Source: Demequina gelatinilytica
GTDB lineage: Bacteria; Actinomycetota; Actinomycetes; Actinomycetales; Demequinaceae
NCBI RefSeq assembly: GCF_000971115.1
Contig: NZ_BBLV01000003.1
Coordinates: forward strand, 186,001 to 250,000
Direction of reading: 5' to 3'
DNA: 64,000 bases
Each line of letters opens with the position of its first letter. Within the stretch, counting starts at the first letter, position 1. Below the pieces are notes generated by a model. It did not search any database and was not told the origin of the DNA. It saw only the letters and a program-made list of their open reading frames with translations. This document shows, piece by piece, positions 50,322-59,331 of this stretch. Both the position numbers and the translations under genes were made by a program.

Positions 50322-50333
50322 CGAGGGAGAGAC

Positions 50334-50936
50334 ATGGCGACCAACGAGCGCGGGCACACCGTCCCGCCGGCCACCGGCGAGGCCCCGTCCCGGGCAGGGA
50401 TCTTCGGTGCGTTCCCCACGATCAACGACATCATCCTGTGCTCGTCCGCGGCGGACCGGACCTCGAAGATCGCCGGGCTGTCGTACACGCCGTCCGCGAC
50501 GCGGCCCGCGATCTTCTGGCGTGCGGACGCGACCGCGGGCAAGCAGATCGAGATCTACGACGGCTCTTCCGTGCGCGTCCTCGACGTCCGCGACACCGGA
50601 TGGGTCAACCTCACCAGCGTCGGGTCGTTCTCGGGAGGCGGCGCGGCCGGTACCCCGACGCCGCAGGTCCGCATCAAGGAGGGCGAGCTCGAGGCGCGGG
50701 GCCGCATCACGTTCACGGCGATCGCGGTCGGTGGTGGTGCGATCGTGTTCCAGTTCAACACCGGCTGGCGTCCCTACGGCGAGTTCCTCGCCCCGGGCGC
50801 GTACAACGTCGCGAACCGCCTCTTCAACTACACCGTCGGCACCGGCGGCGCGCTGAACATCAACGTCGCCGCAGGCTCTGCGGGCACCGTCACCGCGCTG
50901 TCGCTGGACAACCTGCGCTTCTCGACCGAGGCGTAG
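50334..50936 (+). CDS. tail fibre/minor tail protein
   Basis: 200 residues, GAGGGAG ribosome site. The C-terminal half is a beta sandwich (LEARGRITFTAIAVGGGAIV, then GWRPYGEFLAPGAYN) common at the ends of actinophage fibre proteins. Receptor binding or fibre assembly is likely. Confidence 0.65.
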   Translation: MATNERGHTVPPATGEAPSRAGIFGAFPTINDIILCSSAADRTSKIAGLSYTPSATRPAIFWRADATAGKQIEIYDGSSVRVLDVRDTGWVNLTSVGSFSGGGAAGTPTPQVRIKEGELEARGRITFTAIAVGGGAIVFQFNTGWRPYGEFLAPGAYNVANRLFNYTVGTGGALNINVAAGSAGTVTALSLDNLRFSTEA

Positions 50937-50939
50937 GCG

Positions 50940-51170
50940 ATGGGTCCTGAAGCGATCGTCGCCGCCGCCATCGCGCTCGGCGGCTCCTGGTTCGTCACCC
51001 GCGGCGACCGGGCCCGCATCGATGCGCTCGAGAAGCAGGTCGAGAACCTCTGGGAGGGGCGCCGCGAGGACGACCGGCGTATCCGTGCCCGCGACGACCA
51101 CATCGATGTCCTCGAGGCGCACATCTGGGAGCGCAAGCCCCCGCCACCGCCGGCACGCCCGACGGACTGA
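50940..51170 (+). CDS. small membrane protein with coiled coil, lysis module
   Basis: 76 residues: an N-terminal membrane segment (IVAAAIALGGSWFVT), then a charged helix (RIDALEKQVENLWEGRREDD) and Pro-rich end. It immediately precedes the endolysin. It may be a second holin-type or spanin-like protein. Confidence 0.65.
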   Translation: MGPEAIVAAAIALGGSWFVTRGDRARIDALEKQVENLWEGRREDDRRIRARDDHIDVLEAHIWERKPPPPPARPTD

Positions 51171-51195
51171 CACCACACGAGCCCACGGAGGAGAC

Positions 51196-51996
51196 ATGAC
51201 CGAGACCCTCGTGAACCTGTCCACGCCGGGCCAGCTGCTGGCGCGCACGGCACGCTCCTACGAGTCGCTGCTGCGCGCAACCGGGCACGGCACCACCATC
51301 CCGGGCCACGCCATGCGGACCCTCGAGATGCAGATCAACGTCTTCAAGGACTACTACACGACCGACACATCGGAGCCGCTGTTCCGCTTCGACAGCGGCG
51401 CGTTCGACACCCGCCTCTGGAACGGCAGCCGCTGGTTCCGCCGCGCCGGCCGCCCCTCGGCCGCGATCCCCGGCACGTCGAACCACGGCAAGGGCCGCGC
51501 CGTCGACTTCCAGGGCCTCGGCGGGTTCGACACCGACGAGTACAACACGTTCGCGCGCGAAGCCACCAAGCGCGGATGGGACAACGCCGAAGGCAAGCGC
51601 GTCGGCGAGTGGTGGCACTGGAACCACAACCCCGACACCGACACGTTCGACTACGAGGAGGACGAGCTCATGGCAGCCAAGGACGAGATCGCCGCCGAGG
51701 TGATCAAGCAGCTCAAGGGCCAGGCCGGCAAGGTGACCCTCACCTGGGCCACCCGCCGCTCCATCGCCGCCGCACAGGGCAAGAAGATCGACGACATCCC
51801 CACCGAGATGGCCCTCGACGACGTCCTGTCCTACGCCGCCCGCGCCACATTCGACAACGCCGCGCTCGCGATCGAGGTCGAGACGCTCAAGGCAAAGGTC
51901 GACAAGCTCGCCGCCGGCATCAAGGTCGACGTCACCGTCGACGAGACCGCGATCGCCCGCAAGGTCGTCGCCGAGCTCGCCGAGAAGCTGAAGTAG
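51196..51996 (+). CDS. endolysin, VanY-type D,D-carboxypeptidase/peptidase
   Basis: 266 residues. The zinc peptidase motif is present: SNHGKGRAVDF with His97 and Asp104, and GEWWHW with His141. This is the LAS family that cuts peptidoglycan stem peptides or cross-bridges. Residues 155-266 form a helical/coiled region (VETLKAKVDKLAAGIKVDVT) that may bind wall or hold the enzyme dimeric. GGAGGAG ribosome site. Confidence 0.9.
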   Translation: MTETLVNLSTPGQLLARTARSYESLLRATGHGTTIPGHAMRTLEMQINVFKDYYTTDTSEPLFRFDSGAFDTRLWNGSRWFRRAGRPSAAIPGTSNHGKGRAVDFQGLGGFDTDEYNTFAREATKRGWDNAEGKRVGEWWHWNHNPDTDTFDYEEDELMAAKDEIAAEVIKQLKGQAGKVTLTWATRRSIAAAQGKKIDDIPTEMALDDVLSYAARATFDNAALAIEVETLKAKVDKLAAGIKVDVTVDETAIARKVVAELAEKLK

Positions 51997-52005
51997 GCCA
52001 CGCCC

Positions 52006-52230
52006 ATGAACATGACCAGCCTCCACAAGGCCGCCGCGAAGCGCGCCTACCGCACCCTCGCCCAGGGCCTCGGCAGCTCCACCGTGACCACAGCGATCAC
52101 CGCCGTCGTCACCGACGGCAAGACCGCGCTCGCGGCCGCCGGCATCGCCCTCGGCACGACCGTCGTGACAGCGTTCGCGTCGTTCTGGCAGGGCGTGGCC
52201 AAGGGCCTGCCCGAGGCCGACCGCGAGTAG
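52006..52230 (+). CDS. holin
   Basis: 74 residues with a membrane-spanning region (AITAVVTDGKTALAAAGIAL, then GTTVVTAFASFWQGVAKG) and charged ends, like r1t-family holins. It starts 9 bases after the endolysin. It would form the membrane lesion that releases or activates the endolysin. Confidence 0.75.
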   Translation: MNMTSLHKAAAKRAYRTLAQGLGSSTVTTAITAVVTDGKTALAAAGIALGTTVVTAFASFWQGVAKGLPEADRE

Positions 52231-52240
52231 GGCGCTCACC

Positions 52241-54262
52241 ATGGCGAAGTGGGAGTTTACCCGCGAGGGCACATACCGGTATCCGACGCTCGGCTTCACT
52301 GCCTCGACCGGCGACGTGGTCGAGGCAGATATCGCCCCAGACGCGTGGTGGGACGAGGTCGATGGGTCGACCGCGGTGACGATCCCGGTCACCCCGATCG
52401 GCGGCGCGACCGAGCCTGCGCAGGACGCGATCCAGGCCTACAACCGGACCACCAACCGTGGGCAGTGGAAGACGCTCAGCGAACTCGGCTTGCTCACTGC
52501 GGCCGAGCAAGATGCGCGGTATGCCTCTCAGCTCGACATCACCGGCCTGCCCACTGCGACGATCAACGCCTGGCTCGCGACCGCCTCCGCGCTCGGAGTG
52601 AAGCGCATGGTCGGCGCGGCCACGATCTCTGCGCCGCTCACCGTCGTATCGGATACGCGCCTCGACGCGCTGGGCGCACACATCACCGCGGGCTTCGACG
52701 GCAACATCCTCCGCAACGAGCACTATGCGAGCGGCGACCGCGACACGAACATCACCATCATCGGCGGCACCTGGGACCGCGCCGCGCGCGGCGGGTCGAA
52801 CAACGATGCGCACTCGATCTTCATCCGTCGAGTCGACGGCATCCATATCGAGCAGGTGACGTACCTCTCGGAGGCTGGGAAGTACGGGATCGCCCTTGGC
52901 GACATCAGCGACTACACGCTGCGTGACATCCGCTCGACGTGCGCCTCCGACACGATCCACATCACCGGCCCCGCCTACGACGGGGTCATCGACGGCGTGC
53001 GAAACTCCGGCGGCGGCGATGACGTCGTGGCCTTCACGACGACCGATTACACCGCCTACGACGACGTCCACGGCCCTATCGCGGGCGTCTCTGTGCGCAA
53101 CGTCTCCGGCACCACTTCGACCCGCATCGTGCTGATCGGCGGAACAGCATCGGGCGTGGCCGACGGCTACGACATCAGCGGCATCGTCGTCGAGGACGTT
53201 GTCCAGCACGGGACCGGCCACTCCGTGTGGACCGGCTCCACCGCCGCCGACGCGGCCCAGATCGTGGACCTCACGGTGCGTCGCGCATCGGGCGGTCAGG
53301 GTGTGAACCTGCGCCACCACCGCCACGGGGCTGTCACGCTCGAGACGATCACCGCGGCGGCCGGCAGCTCGCCCGTGAGCATCGGCATCGACAGCGCCGG
53401 CTCCAACGTCGTGACCAATCTGACGGTGAGCAAGGCTACCCACACCGGCTCGACGGCGTTCCTCAGCGTCAACAACGCGAACATCACCGTGGGCACAGTC
53501 ACCCTCGACGGCGTGACGTGCACTGGCGCCGGCGCGATGGTGAGCGCCATCGCCGCCGCATCGTTCACCGCCCTTGTCCTGCGCGGCTGTCGCTACGCCG
53601 GGAGCAACGACGTCCTCACGCTCGGAGGCACCTACACGCTCGGGCAGGTGACCTTCTCGGACTCCGCGCTCACGACCGGAGCGGGCAAGCACGTCATGCG
53701 CCTGAGCGACACGATCACGGTCGCGGCGATCGCGTTCTCCCGGTGCACCATCGGAGCGGCCGACACCAGCAGCGGGATCATGGTCTACAAGGGCTCGACG
53801 GGCCCCGTGCTCGGCTCCATCAACGTCGATGGGTGCGACCTCAACGCGATCGGTCGCATCCTCGAGGTGGCCAGCGGTTCCAGCGGGACCGTCGCTCTCA
53901 ACGTCGCGAACACCGATGTCACGGGCTGCAACCGCATCGCCCAGGTCGGCGGCGGCACGCTCAACTTCATCTACGCCAACGTGAGCGGTGCCACCGTCAA
54001 CGAGCCCATCCGGGTCTACAACGGCACGGCGGCGAACATCCGCGGTGCCGGATGGGGAGTCAAGACTTCGAGTTGTGTGGTGCGCGCGAGCGCCGAGGTC
54101 ATCCACGTTCTCGCGCAGGACTTCCCGGCCGACGTGTCGATCCTCACGAAGGCCAACGGCGACGCAGCGACCAACACCAACGCAGGCCTCGCGTGCGGAG
54201 CCGGTCGCGTGATCTCGGACGGGTCGGCGTGGAAGAACGTCTACTCAGGGGCGACGTACTAG
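52241..54262 (+). CDS. tailspike 1, beta-helix
   Basis: 673 residues. The first 85 residues are an adapter shared with the second tailspike (MAKWEF, GDVVEAD, APDAWWDEVD, then an LGL motif). From about residue 110 a right-handed beta-helix runs through repeated short strands of Asn/Asp/Val/Thr (ITIIGGTWDRA, GIHIEQVTYLS, NITVGTVTLDGV). Such spikes bind or cleave surface polysaccharide. No catalytic residues can be picked out by eye. Confidence 0.85.
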   Translation: MAKWEFTREGTYRYPTLGFTASTGDVVEADIAPDAWWDEVDGSTAVTIPVTPIGGATEPAQDAIQAYNRTTNRGQWKTLSELGLLTAAEQDARYASQLDITGLPTATINAWLATASALGVKRMVGAATISAPLTVVSDTRLDALGAHITAGFDGNILRNEHYASGDRDTNITIIGGTWDRAARGGSNNDAHSIFIRRVDGIHIEQVTYLSEAGKYGIALGDISDYTLRDIRSTCASDTIHITGPAYDGVIDGVRNSGGGDDVVAFTTTDYTAYDDVHGPIAGVSVRNVSGTTSTRIVLIGGTASGVADGYDISGIVVEDVVQHGTGHSVWTGSTAADAAQIVDLTVRRASGGQGVNLRHHRHGAVTLETITAAAGSSPVSIGIDSAGSNVVTNLTVSKATHTGSTAFLSVNNANITVGTVTLDGVTCTGAGAMVSAIAAASFTALVLRGCRYAGSNDVLTLGGTYTLGQVTFSDSALTTGAGKHVMRLSDTITVAAIAFSRCTIGAADTSSGIMVYKGSTGPVLGSINVDGCDLNAIGRILEVASGSSGTVALNVANTDVTGCNRIAQVGGGTLNFIYANVSGATVNEPIRVYNGTAANIRGAGWGVKTSSCVVRASAEVIHVLAQDFPADVSILTKANGDAATNTNAGLACGAGRVISDGSAWKNVYSGATY

Positions 54263-54280
54263 CCCCACAACGACCCAGAA

Positions 54281-54328
54281 TGTGGCGGTCATCGCTACAC
54301 CTTTGATAGCGTGGCGATGACCGCTACA
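54281..54328. promoter_or_regulatory. inverted repeat upstream of the cargo gene set
   Basis: Arms 54281-54298 and 54311-54328 are complementary at 16 of 18 positions, and both exceptions can pair as G-U in RNA. The centre holds CTTTGATAG, and TACAGA (54325-54330) ends the right arm. It could be an operator around a promoter for 54342-55398, or a terminator for the tailspike. Confidence 0.55.
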
Positions 54329-54341
54329 GATGGGGGAAGCC

Positions 54342-54797
54342 ATGGCCTCGACAGCCCCGGGCTCGAGCACCGTTCGCGCCTGCGACCTGCGCTACGGGAT
54401 GCGCATCATCACGCCGAATGGCCACCTCGGCACCGTGCTCGACGCCGTGCTCGACGACACGCACCTGCGCATCTTCGTCGCGCTCGAGGACGGCGACGAG
54501 AGCAGCATCTACGCGCGCGTCGGCGAGACGTTCCACGTCCGCGCCGCCGCGATCAAGGTCCGCGCGGTGTGCCAGTTCTGCGCCTGCACGTCCCGCTGGC
54601 ACGAGACGCGCGACGGACGCGCCGACCTCTGGGAAGGCGTCGGCCGCGGCTGGTCCGTGGCACCGTATCCGCCCGCGCACGCGCACCGGTGGGGCCCGCA
54701 TGGCGACCTGTGGACCTGCCCCAAGTGCGAGCGCGAGGGCACCATCGGCAAGCGCCCCGGCGCGTGGGAGGGCACTGAACGCAAGGCGGCGGCATGA
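54342..54797 (+). CDS. hypothetical protein with zinc motif, inter-tailspike cargo
   Basis: 151 residues. The start is set by GGGGGAAG, though an ATG four codons earlier is possible. An N-terminal beta barrel (GMRIITPNGHLGTVLDAVLD) is followed by CQFCACTSRWHE and a final CPKCEREG, together a likely zinc site. It lies between two virion genes but overlaps a regulator-like gene, so it is probably expressed separately from the tail operon. Confidence 0.6.
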   Translation: MASTAPGSSTVRACDLRYGMRIITPNGHLGTVLDAVLDDTHLRIFVALEDGDESSIYARVGETFHVRAAAIKVRAVCQFCACTSRWHETRDGRADLWEGVGRGWSVAPYPPAHAHRWGPHGDLWTCPKCEREGTIGKRPGAWEGTERKAAA

Positions 54798-55012
54798 TGT
54801 CCCCCATGTCGCCACAGCACAAGGGCCTGATCCCCGCGACCGACCAGGCCCGCATCCGCGCCGCGCTCGCGGCCCGCGATGCGTCCTACGACGAGCTGGT
54901 CGCCGCGGTCCTCGACGCCGCCGAGCATGGCGCGTCGGTGCGTGAGCTCGCGGAGTTCACCGGTCTGTCGACGAACACCATCACCAGGTGGAAGCGAGGC
55001 GAGCGAGCATGA
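54794..55012 (+). CDS. small helix-turn-helix protein
   Basis: 72 residues with a C-terminal helix-turn-helix (ASVRELAEFTGLSTNTITRW). Overlaps both neighbours by four bases. Possibly regulates the small gene set in which it sits. Confidence 0.7.
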   Translation: MMSPMSPQHKGLIPATDQARIRAALAARDASYDELVAAVLDAAEHGASVRELAEFTGLSTNTITRWKRGERA

Positions 55013-55398
55013 GCGAGACAGGTTCCCACGAGTTCACGACACGCGACGGCGTGCGCGCGATCATGATGACCGAGCGCACGCGCTTCGGCGACGAGACCGC
55101 CGCCGGCGTCATGGCGAACCGTTGTGCGTTCACCTCGCGCGACATGGGCGCGGACTGGCCCGAGGCGTTCACCTACGCGATCGTCATGGGCTGGGGCAAC
55201 GATGACGACGAGTGCGAGTCGGGCGAGTGCGAGGTCGCGTTCGAGGACTGCAAGGACCCGGCGCACCGCGGCATGGCTGAGCGGGAGGTGGCGGCGAAGT
55301 TCGGCTGGGACGAGACGCTGATCGCCTTCCTGCGCGACGCCCACGACCGCTTCAAGGCGCTGCCTCAGACGGCGAATCGTAGCGACGGTCGCGAATAG
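55009..55398 (+). CDS. hypothetical protein, acidic
   Basis: 129 residues with an acidic, Cys-containing middle (WGNDDDECESGECEVAFEDC) and a helical end. Coupled to the helix-turn-helix gene by ATGA. No family recognised. Confidence 0.55.
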   Translation: MSETGSHEFTTRDGVRAIMMTERTRFGDETAAGVMANRCAFTSRDMGADWPEAFTYAIVMGWGNDDDECESGECEVAFEDCKDPAHRGMAEREVAAKFGWDETLIAFLRDAHDRFKALPQTANRSDGRE

Positions 55399-55460
55399 TC
55401 AGCCACCCCACTTTGCCCGGCCCCACCGCCACGGAGCCGACCACTGCCCAGCGCTCCCAG

Positions 55461-55652
55461 ATGACAGGATCCTCGGTCGCGGTGGACGCCCGCGTCCCGT
55501 TCACGGGCTACTACCTCGGCGAGCCGGGGACGCGCGTCGCGCTGTCCATCTGGGGCATGCGAAGCGGCGGCTCCGCGACCACGGCCGCGACCGACTACCG
55601 CGGTGAAGCCGCGCGCTGGGAGCCAGTGCGCAACAACCAGTTCCACGGCTGA
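55461..55652 (+). CDS. possible small protein before tailspike 2
   Basis: 63 residues from ATG (MTGSSVAVDARVPFTGYYLG). No ribosome site; a TTG 48 bases upstream would lengthen it. Coding nature uncertain. Confidence 0.3.
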   Translation: MTGSSVAVDARVPFTGYYLGEPGTRVALSIWGMRSGGSATTAATDYRGEAARWEPVRNNQFHG

Positions 55653-55696
55653 GCACCGGCTCCCCAACCTCGCCCTACCCCCGGACGGAGACCGAC

Positions 55697-57622
55697 ATGG
55701 CGAAGTGGCAGTTCAACCGGCCCGGCTCGTGGGACTACGCGACCCTCGACATCCGCGCGACGTTCGGCGACGTCCTCGAGGCCGACTTCGCGCCCGACGC
55801 ATGGTGGGACGAGGTCGACGAGTCGACGCCGGCGACGATCCCCGCGACACCGTCATCCGGCGTCATCGAACCCAGCCAGTTCTCCCTGCAGGCCTACGAC
55901 CGCGGCCTGAATCACGGCGTATGGAAGTCCCTGTACGACCTCGGGCTGGTGCCGGGCGCGCCCGGCGTGCGCTTCGCCGGCCAGATCCAGCCCTCGGGCG
56001 ACACGTCGGGCATGACGGACCGTCTCGCGATCATGGCCGAGCTCGCGCGCTGCGGTGTCGCCCACCTCGCGCCAGGCAGGTTCTACATCAACGACGACCT
56101 CCTCGTCCCCGAGGGCGGCGCGATCATCGGATCCGGCTGCTTCGCGACAGTGATCACGGTCGCGGCAGACGCGAACGTCCACGGCATCATCTGGGCCACC
56201 GACGTCGACAACATCCACGCCGCCGACCTCGCTGTCGACGGCAACGCGGACAACACGAACTCGTTCACCGGCACCTACCCTCGCGCGGGGATCTTCACCC
56301 GCCGCGTCTCGAACGTCGTCCTGTCGAACGTCTACGCGACGAACACATGGGGCGCCGGCGTCTACCTCATCAACTCGGGCGCGGAGACGAACTCCCGCAA
56401 CACCGAGCTCACCAACGTCACCGCACAGGCGTGCAAGTCCGACGGCATCAAGGTCTCCAACGCGATCCGCGACGTCTTCTACAACGGCGTCTACGCCCGC
56501 GACAACGGCCGCCACGGCGTCGTCATCGACCACTCCGAGGCCTCGAGCTCCGAGATCATCGCCAACGCCAACGCCGGCGTCGGGATCTACGTCCGCAACG
56601 TGTACTCCCACAACCTCAAGGGCCTCACCGCCAAGCGCAACCAGCTCGCCGGGATCGTCGGCTGGGCCCTCACCCGCTCGATGGACTCCTCCTGGGTCGC
56701 GCAGGGCAACTGCCTCCACCTGACCTCCGGCGAGGGCGCCATCTCCGACCTCGGCGAACCGTTCGACTCCACCGGCGACCACCTCAAGGGCGACATCGTG
56801 ATCATGGCCGGCGCAGCCGAGGGCGCGTCCTACGGCTCGACCCGCCACCTCGCGCTCGCGGGCGTCGTCGCGGGCTCCGACAGCGAGCTGGGCTACTCCC
56901 GCGCCGCCCCCTACGCGCTGTACATCGCCGACGGTGTCGGCGCTCGCGGTTCGGTCGCGATCACCGGAGTCGTCGCGCAGGCGGGTACCGAGGGCCGCAT
57001 CCGGGTGCCCGAGACGGGCGACATCTACGTCGAGGAGTTCGTCGACGGGGTGCGATACGTGCACCGTGGCCGCGACGCCGCGGACCTCCTCGCCTACGAC
57101 GACTGGTCCGGTCGCGACGCGATCGGCGCGGGCATGACGTCGGGTCAGGCATGGATCCAGACCACCGGCACGTGGACTCGCGTGCGCGACCTGCTGTCGG
57201 GCTCAGGCTCGAGCACGTACCTCACGGCCGCGCTCGGCGCGGACCTCCGGCTCGACGTGACCTGGGAGACGCAGGACTCGGACACGATGGCGCTGCTGTT
57301 CCGCGGAATCGACCAGAACAACCATCTCTGGGTCGCGCTCGGCGGCACCGGCATGCAGCTGCGCAAGCGCGTCGGCGGCACGAACACGACCCTCGCGGAG
57401 GGCGCGCTCGCCTGGACGACGAACACCCGCCACCGCGTCACGGTGACCGTCGACGGCGCTGAGATCACCGTCGCGGTCGACGGCGCGGAGGTCATCGCGC
57501 ACACCCTCACCGGCGGCGACGAGACCACGTTCGCGTCGGCCGACCGTGTCGGCTACAAGGTGCTGGGCGCGAACTCCGGTCAGGCCGCGATCGGGCACCT
57601 CACGGCGCAGTCGCTCGCTTAG
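55697..57622 (+). CDS. tailspike 2, beta-helix with C-terminal sugar-binding-like domain
   Basis: 641 residues. The N-terminal adapter (about residues 1-85) matches tailspike 1 (MAKW.F, GDV.EAD, APDAWWDEVD.ST, QAY.R..N.G.WK). A pectate-lyase-like beta-helix follows (ADLAVDGNADNTNSFTG and ELTNVTAQACKSDG). The last 180 residues form a concanavalin-like sandwich (WETQDSDTMALLFRG, then HRVTVTVDGAEITVAVDGAE). The two spikes probably use the same socket with different receptors. Confidence 0.85.
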   Translation: MAKWQFNRPGSWDYATLDIRATFGDVLEADFAPDAWWDEVDESTPATIPATPSSGVIEPSQFSLQAYDRGLNHGVWKSLYDLGLVPGAPGVRFAGQIQPSGDTSGMTDRLAIMAELARCGVAHLAPGRFYINDDLLVPEGGAIIGSGCFATVITVAADANVHGIIWATDVDNIHAADLAVDGNADNTNSFTGTYPRAGIFTRRVSNVVLSNVYATNTWGAGVYLINSGAETNSRNTELTNVTAQACKSDGIKVSNAIRDVFYNGVYARDNGRHGVVIDHSEASSSEIIANANAGVGIYVRNVYSHNLKGLTAKRNQLAGIVGWALTRSMDSSWVAQGNCLHLTSGEGAISDLGEPFDSTGDHLKGDIVIMAGAAEGASYGSTRHLALAGVVAGSDSELGYSRAAPYALYIADGVGARGSVAITGVVAQAGTEGRIRVPETGDIYVEEFVDGVRYVHRGRDAADLLAYDDWSGRDAIGAGMTSGQAWIQTTGTWTRVRDLLSGSGSSTYLTAALGADLRLDVTWETQDSDTMALLFRGIDQNNHLWVALGGTGMQLRKRVGGTNTTLAEGALAWTTNTRHRVTVTVDGAEITVAVDGAEVIAHTLTGGDETTFASADRVGYKVLGANSGQAAIGHLTAQSLA

Positions 57623-57815
57623 CCGCGATCGCCTCGAGCGCGTCGCGCGGCTCGTAGTAGCGGCCGTCGCCGGCCCCACCTGCGAGCAGCGACACCGACC
57701 AGTACTCCCCCGCAGGCGAGATCCAGCCGATCGTCACGCCGGCGCTGTCGCGCACGACCCACTGGCGTCCGGCGAGGTCGGCGACGAGGTCACCCGCGGT
57801 CATCGTGATCTTCAC
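57600..57815 (-). CDS. small hypothetical protein, convergent to tailspike 2
   Basis: 71 residues from GTG (ATG four codons later is possible). Beta-rich (GRQWVVRDSAGVTIGWISPA) with an EPRDALEAI helix at the end. It overlaps the tailspike end by 23 bases tail to tail. Function unknown. Confidence 0.55.
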   Translation of the reverse strand: MKITMTAGDLVADLAGRQWVVRDSAGVTIGWISPAGEYWSVSLLAGGAGDGRYYEPRDALEAIAAKRATAP

Positions 57816-57862
57816 CCCACCAGCGTGCCAGGCGCCCCTGACGTCCGCCGCACACCCAGACG

Positions 57863-57897
57863 ACCCCCACCACCCCTTCCTCCCGGGTGGTGGGGGT
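57863..57897 (-). terminator. 13-bp hairpin after the integrase gene
   Basis: Perfect arms 57863-57875 and 57885-57897 with a 9-base loop, 10 bases beyond the integrase stop. GC-rich without U-tract. It likely ends integrase transcription. Confidence 0.6.
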
Positions 57898-57907
57898 CTC
57901 GTGGTGT

Positions 57908-58744
57908 CTACGCGGCGCGGGGAAGCTCCCACGCGTGGGGGGCGATCGGCCGGATGTCGTTGACGGGCGCGGCGTCGGCGACGATCTGGACGCGGGCGGC
58001 GTCGGCGACCTTCGCGTAGAGCAGCGTCGTGTCGATCTTGGCGTGGCCCATCACGTCCCGCAGGGCGAACACGTCGTGGTTGGCCTGGTAGGCGGTGGTG
58101 CCGAACGCATGGCGCAGGGTGTGGGCGGTGTAGTGCCCCTCGAGGGCGCGCGACGCGAGCCGGGTGATGTGGAGCGCGGACAGGTGGCCGTCGACGCGAC
58201 CGGGGAAGAGGTAGCCGCGGGCGTTGGCGATCGCGGCGCGCAGCTCGGGGTCGAGGATCGGCACCGCGCGCTCGTTCTTGCCCTTGCCGCGCACGTAGAG
58301 GTTCTCGCCGATCAGGTCGCGGCTGTGGACCTGCGCGATCTCCATGCACCGAAGGCCGGCCTGGCGTGCGAGCGCGAGGATGAGCCGCTCGCGCCACGGC
58401 GCGATGCCCATGGCGCGCCGGTAGACCTCGTCAGGTGCGGGCCGGGGCACCCCGCGCGGCGCGGTGACCGGCCGCATGCCTGCCGCGGGCGAGGCTGCGA
58501 GATAGCCCGCGTCGACCACCCAGCGGTAGAACTGGCGCAGCGTCACCTGCGCGCTCTTGCGTGCCTGCGCGCCGACGTTCAGCCCTGCCAGCCACATCTC
58601 GATCTGCAGACGGGTGACGGTGAGCGGGTCGGCGTGGCGGCGCGAGAAGGCGGTGACGTAGTGCCGCCGCAGTCGGCACGTGCCGAGCGAGCGCCCGGCC
58701 GCGAGGTACGAGGTGATGAACTCGTCGATCAGCTTGCTCCACAT
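57908..58744 (-). CDS. tyrosine-family integrase
   Basis: A 278-residue tyrosine recombinase. An N-terminal SAM-like core-binding domain is followed by the catalytic set: Arg132 in AGLRCMEI, Lys155 nearby, HTLRHAF with His208 and Arg211, GHAKIDTT with His234, and Tyr243 in LLYAKV. It would catalyse integration at tRNA-Asn. In the free phage it lies downstream of the repressor and the 118-aa gene on the same strand. In the lysogen that operon is cut at attR. The next 229 bases (58745-58973) hold no gene; a TATACC hexamer there faces the integrase and may be its own promoter. Confidence 0.95.
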   Translation of the reverse strand: MWSKLIDEFITSYLAAGRSLGTCRLRRHYVTAFSRRHADPLTVTRLQIEMWLAGLNVGAQARKSAQVTLRQFYRWVVDAGYLAASPAAGMRPVTAPRGVPRPAPDEVYRRAMGIAPWRERLILALARQAGLRCMEIAQVHSRDLIGENLYVRGKGKNERAVPILDPELRAAIANARGYLFPGRVDGHLSALHITRLASRALEGHYTAHTLRHAFGTTAYQANHDVFALRDVMGHAKIDTTLLYAKVADAARVQIVADAAPVNDIRPIAPHAWELPRAA

Positions 58745-58973
58745 GGTGAACCCCCAGCTTCCGGACGGCGTCGGTACCGTCCTGCCTGTGCCGGATGCAT
58801 CGGCTTCCCGACCGCCGCTCTTGAGCCCGAGATTCCAGCATTACCCCAGGTATACTACGGAATTGTGTGGTGGTTTCGGGCATACGGAACCGTCCCGCGG
58901 GCCGCGTTTTCCGCTGGTATATCAGGGAGGTGGTGCGGGATGCGCGCGGCTTCGGGTGCGGTGGTCTCGGCTG

Positions 58974-59330
58974 TCAGGAGTGCGTCGAATTGGCTCCGAA
59001 CTTCGCCTCGACGATCTGGCTGGCGACGAAGGAGTCCCACCCATCGGGCGCTGGGGGGACCCATGCGGGCACGTCACGGATCAGCTCGCGCGCGCCGGCG
59101 ATGACGTGCCACGTCACTCCGCGGAAGGACTCGGCGCCCATGGCGTGGACGCCGAGGTACTCGACTTCGCCGCGCAGCGAGTGCTCCCAGGTGACGCGGT
59201 CCACGACGATCGGCATCGCGGACGGGTAGTGCGGGTCCTCGAGCTCGACCGGGGGGACGACGGCGACGGTGACCTTCGCGGACGCGTGGGCTCCGGGCTC
59301 AAGGCGCCCCGGCCGGCTGCCGATGCCCAT
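58974..59330 (-). CDS. hypothetical protein between repressor and integrase in the free phage
   Basis: 118 residues, beta-rich with PIVVDRVTWEHSLRGEVEYL and a helical C-terminus (GWDSFVASQIVEAKFG). Its ATG lies one base after the TGA that ends the predicted virion-form repressor (TGAGATG), so in the circular phage it is coupled to that form only. I do not recognise the family. It could modulate immunity or integration. In the lysogen it has lost its upstream gene. Confidence 0.65.
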   Translation of the reverse strand: MGIGSRPGRLEPGAHASAKVTVAVVPPVELEDPHYPSAMPIVVDRVTWEHSLRGEVEYLGVHAMGAESFRGVTWHVIAGARELIRDVPAWVPPAPDGWDSFVASQIVEAKFGANSTHS

Positions 59331-59331
59331 C

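Noticed and set aside
58867-59229. Plus-strand 120-codon frame near attR
   Set aside because: Shadow of the 118-aa minus-strand gene, which is coupled to the virion-form repressor.
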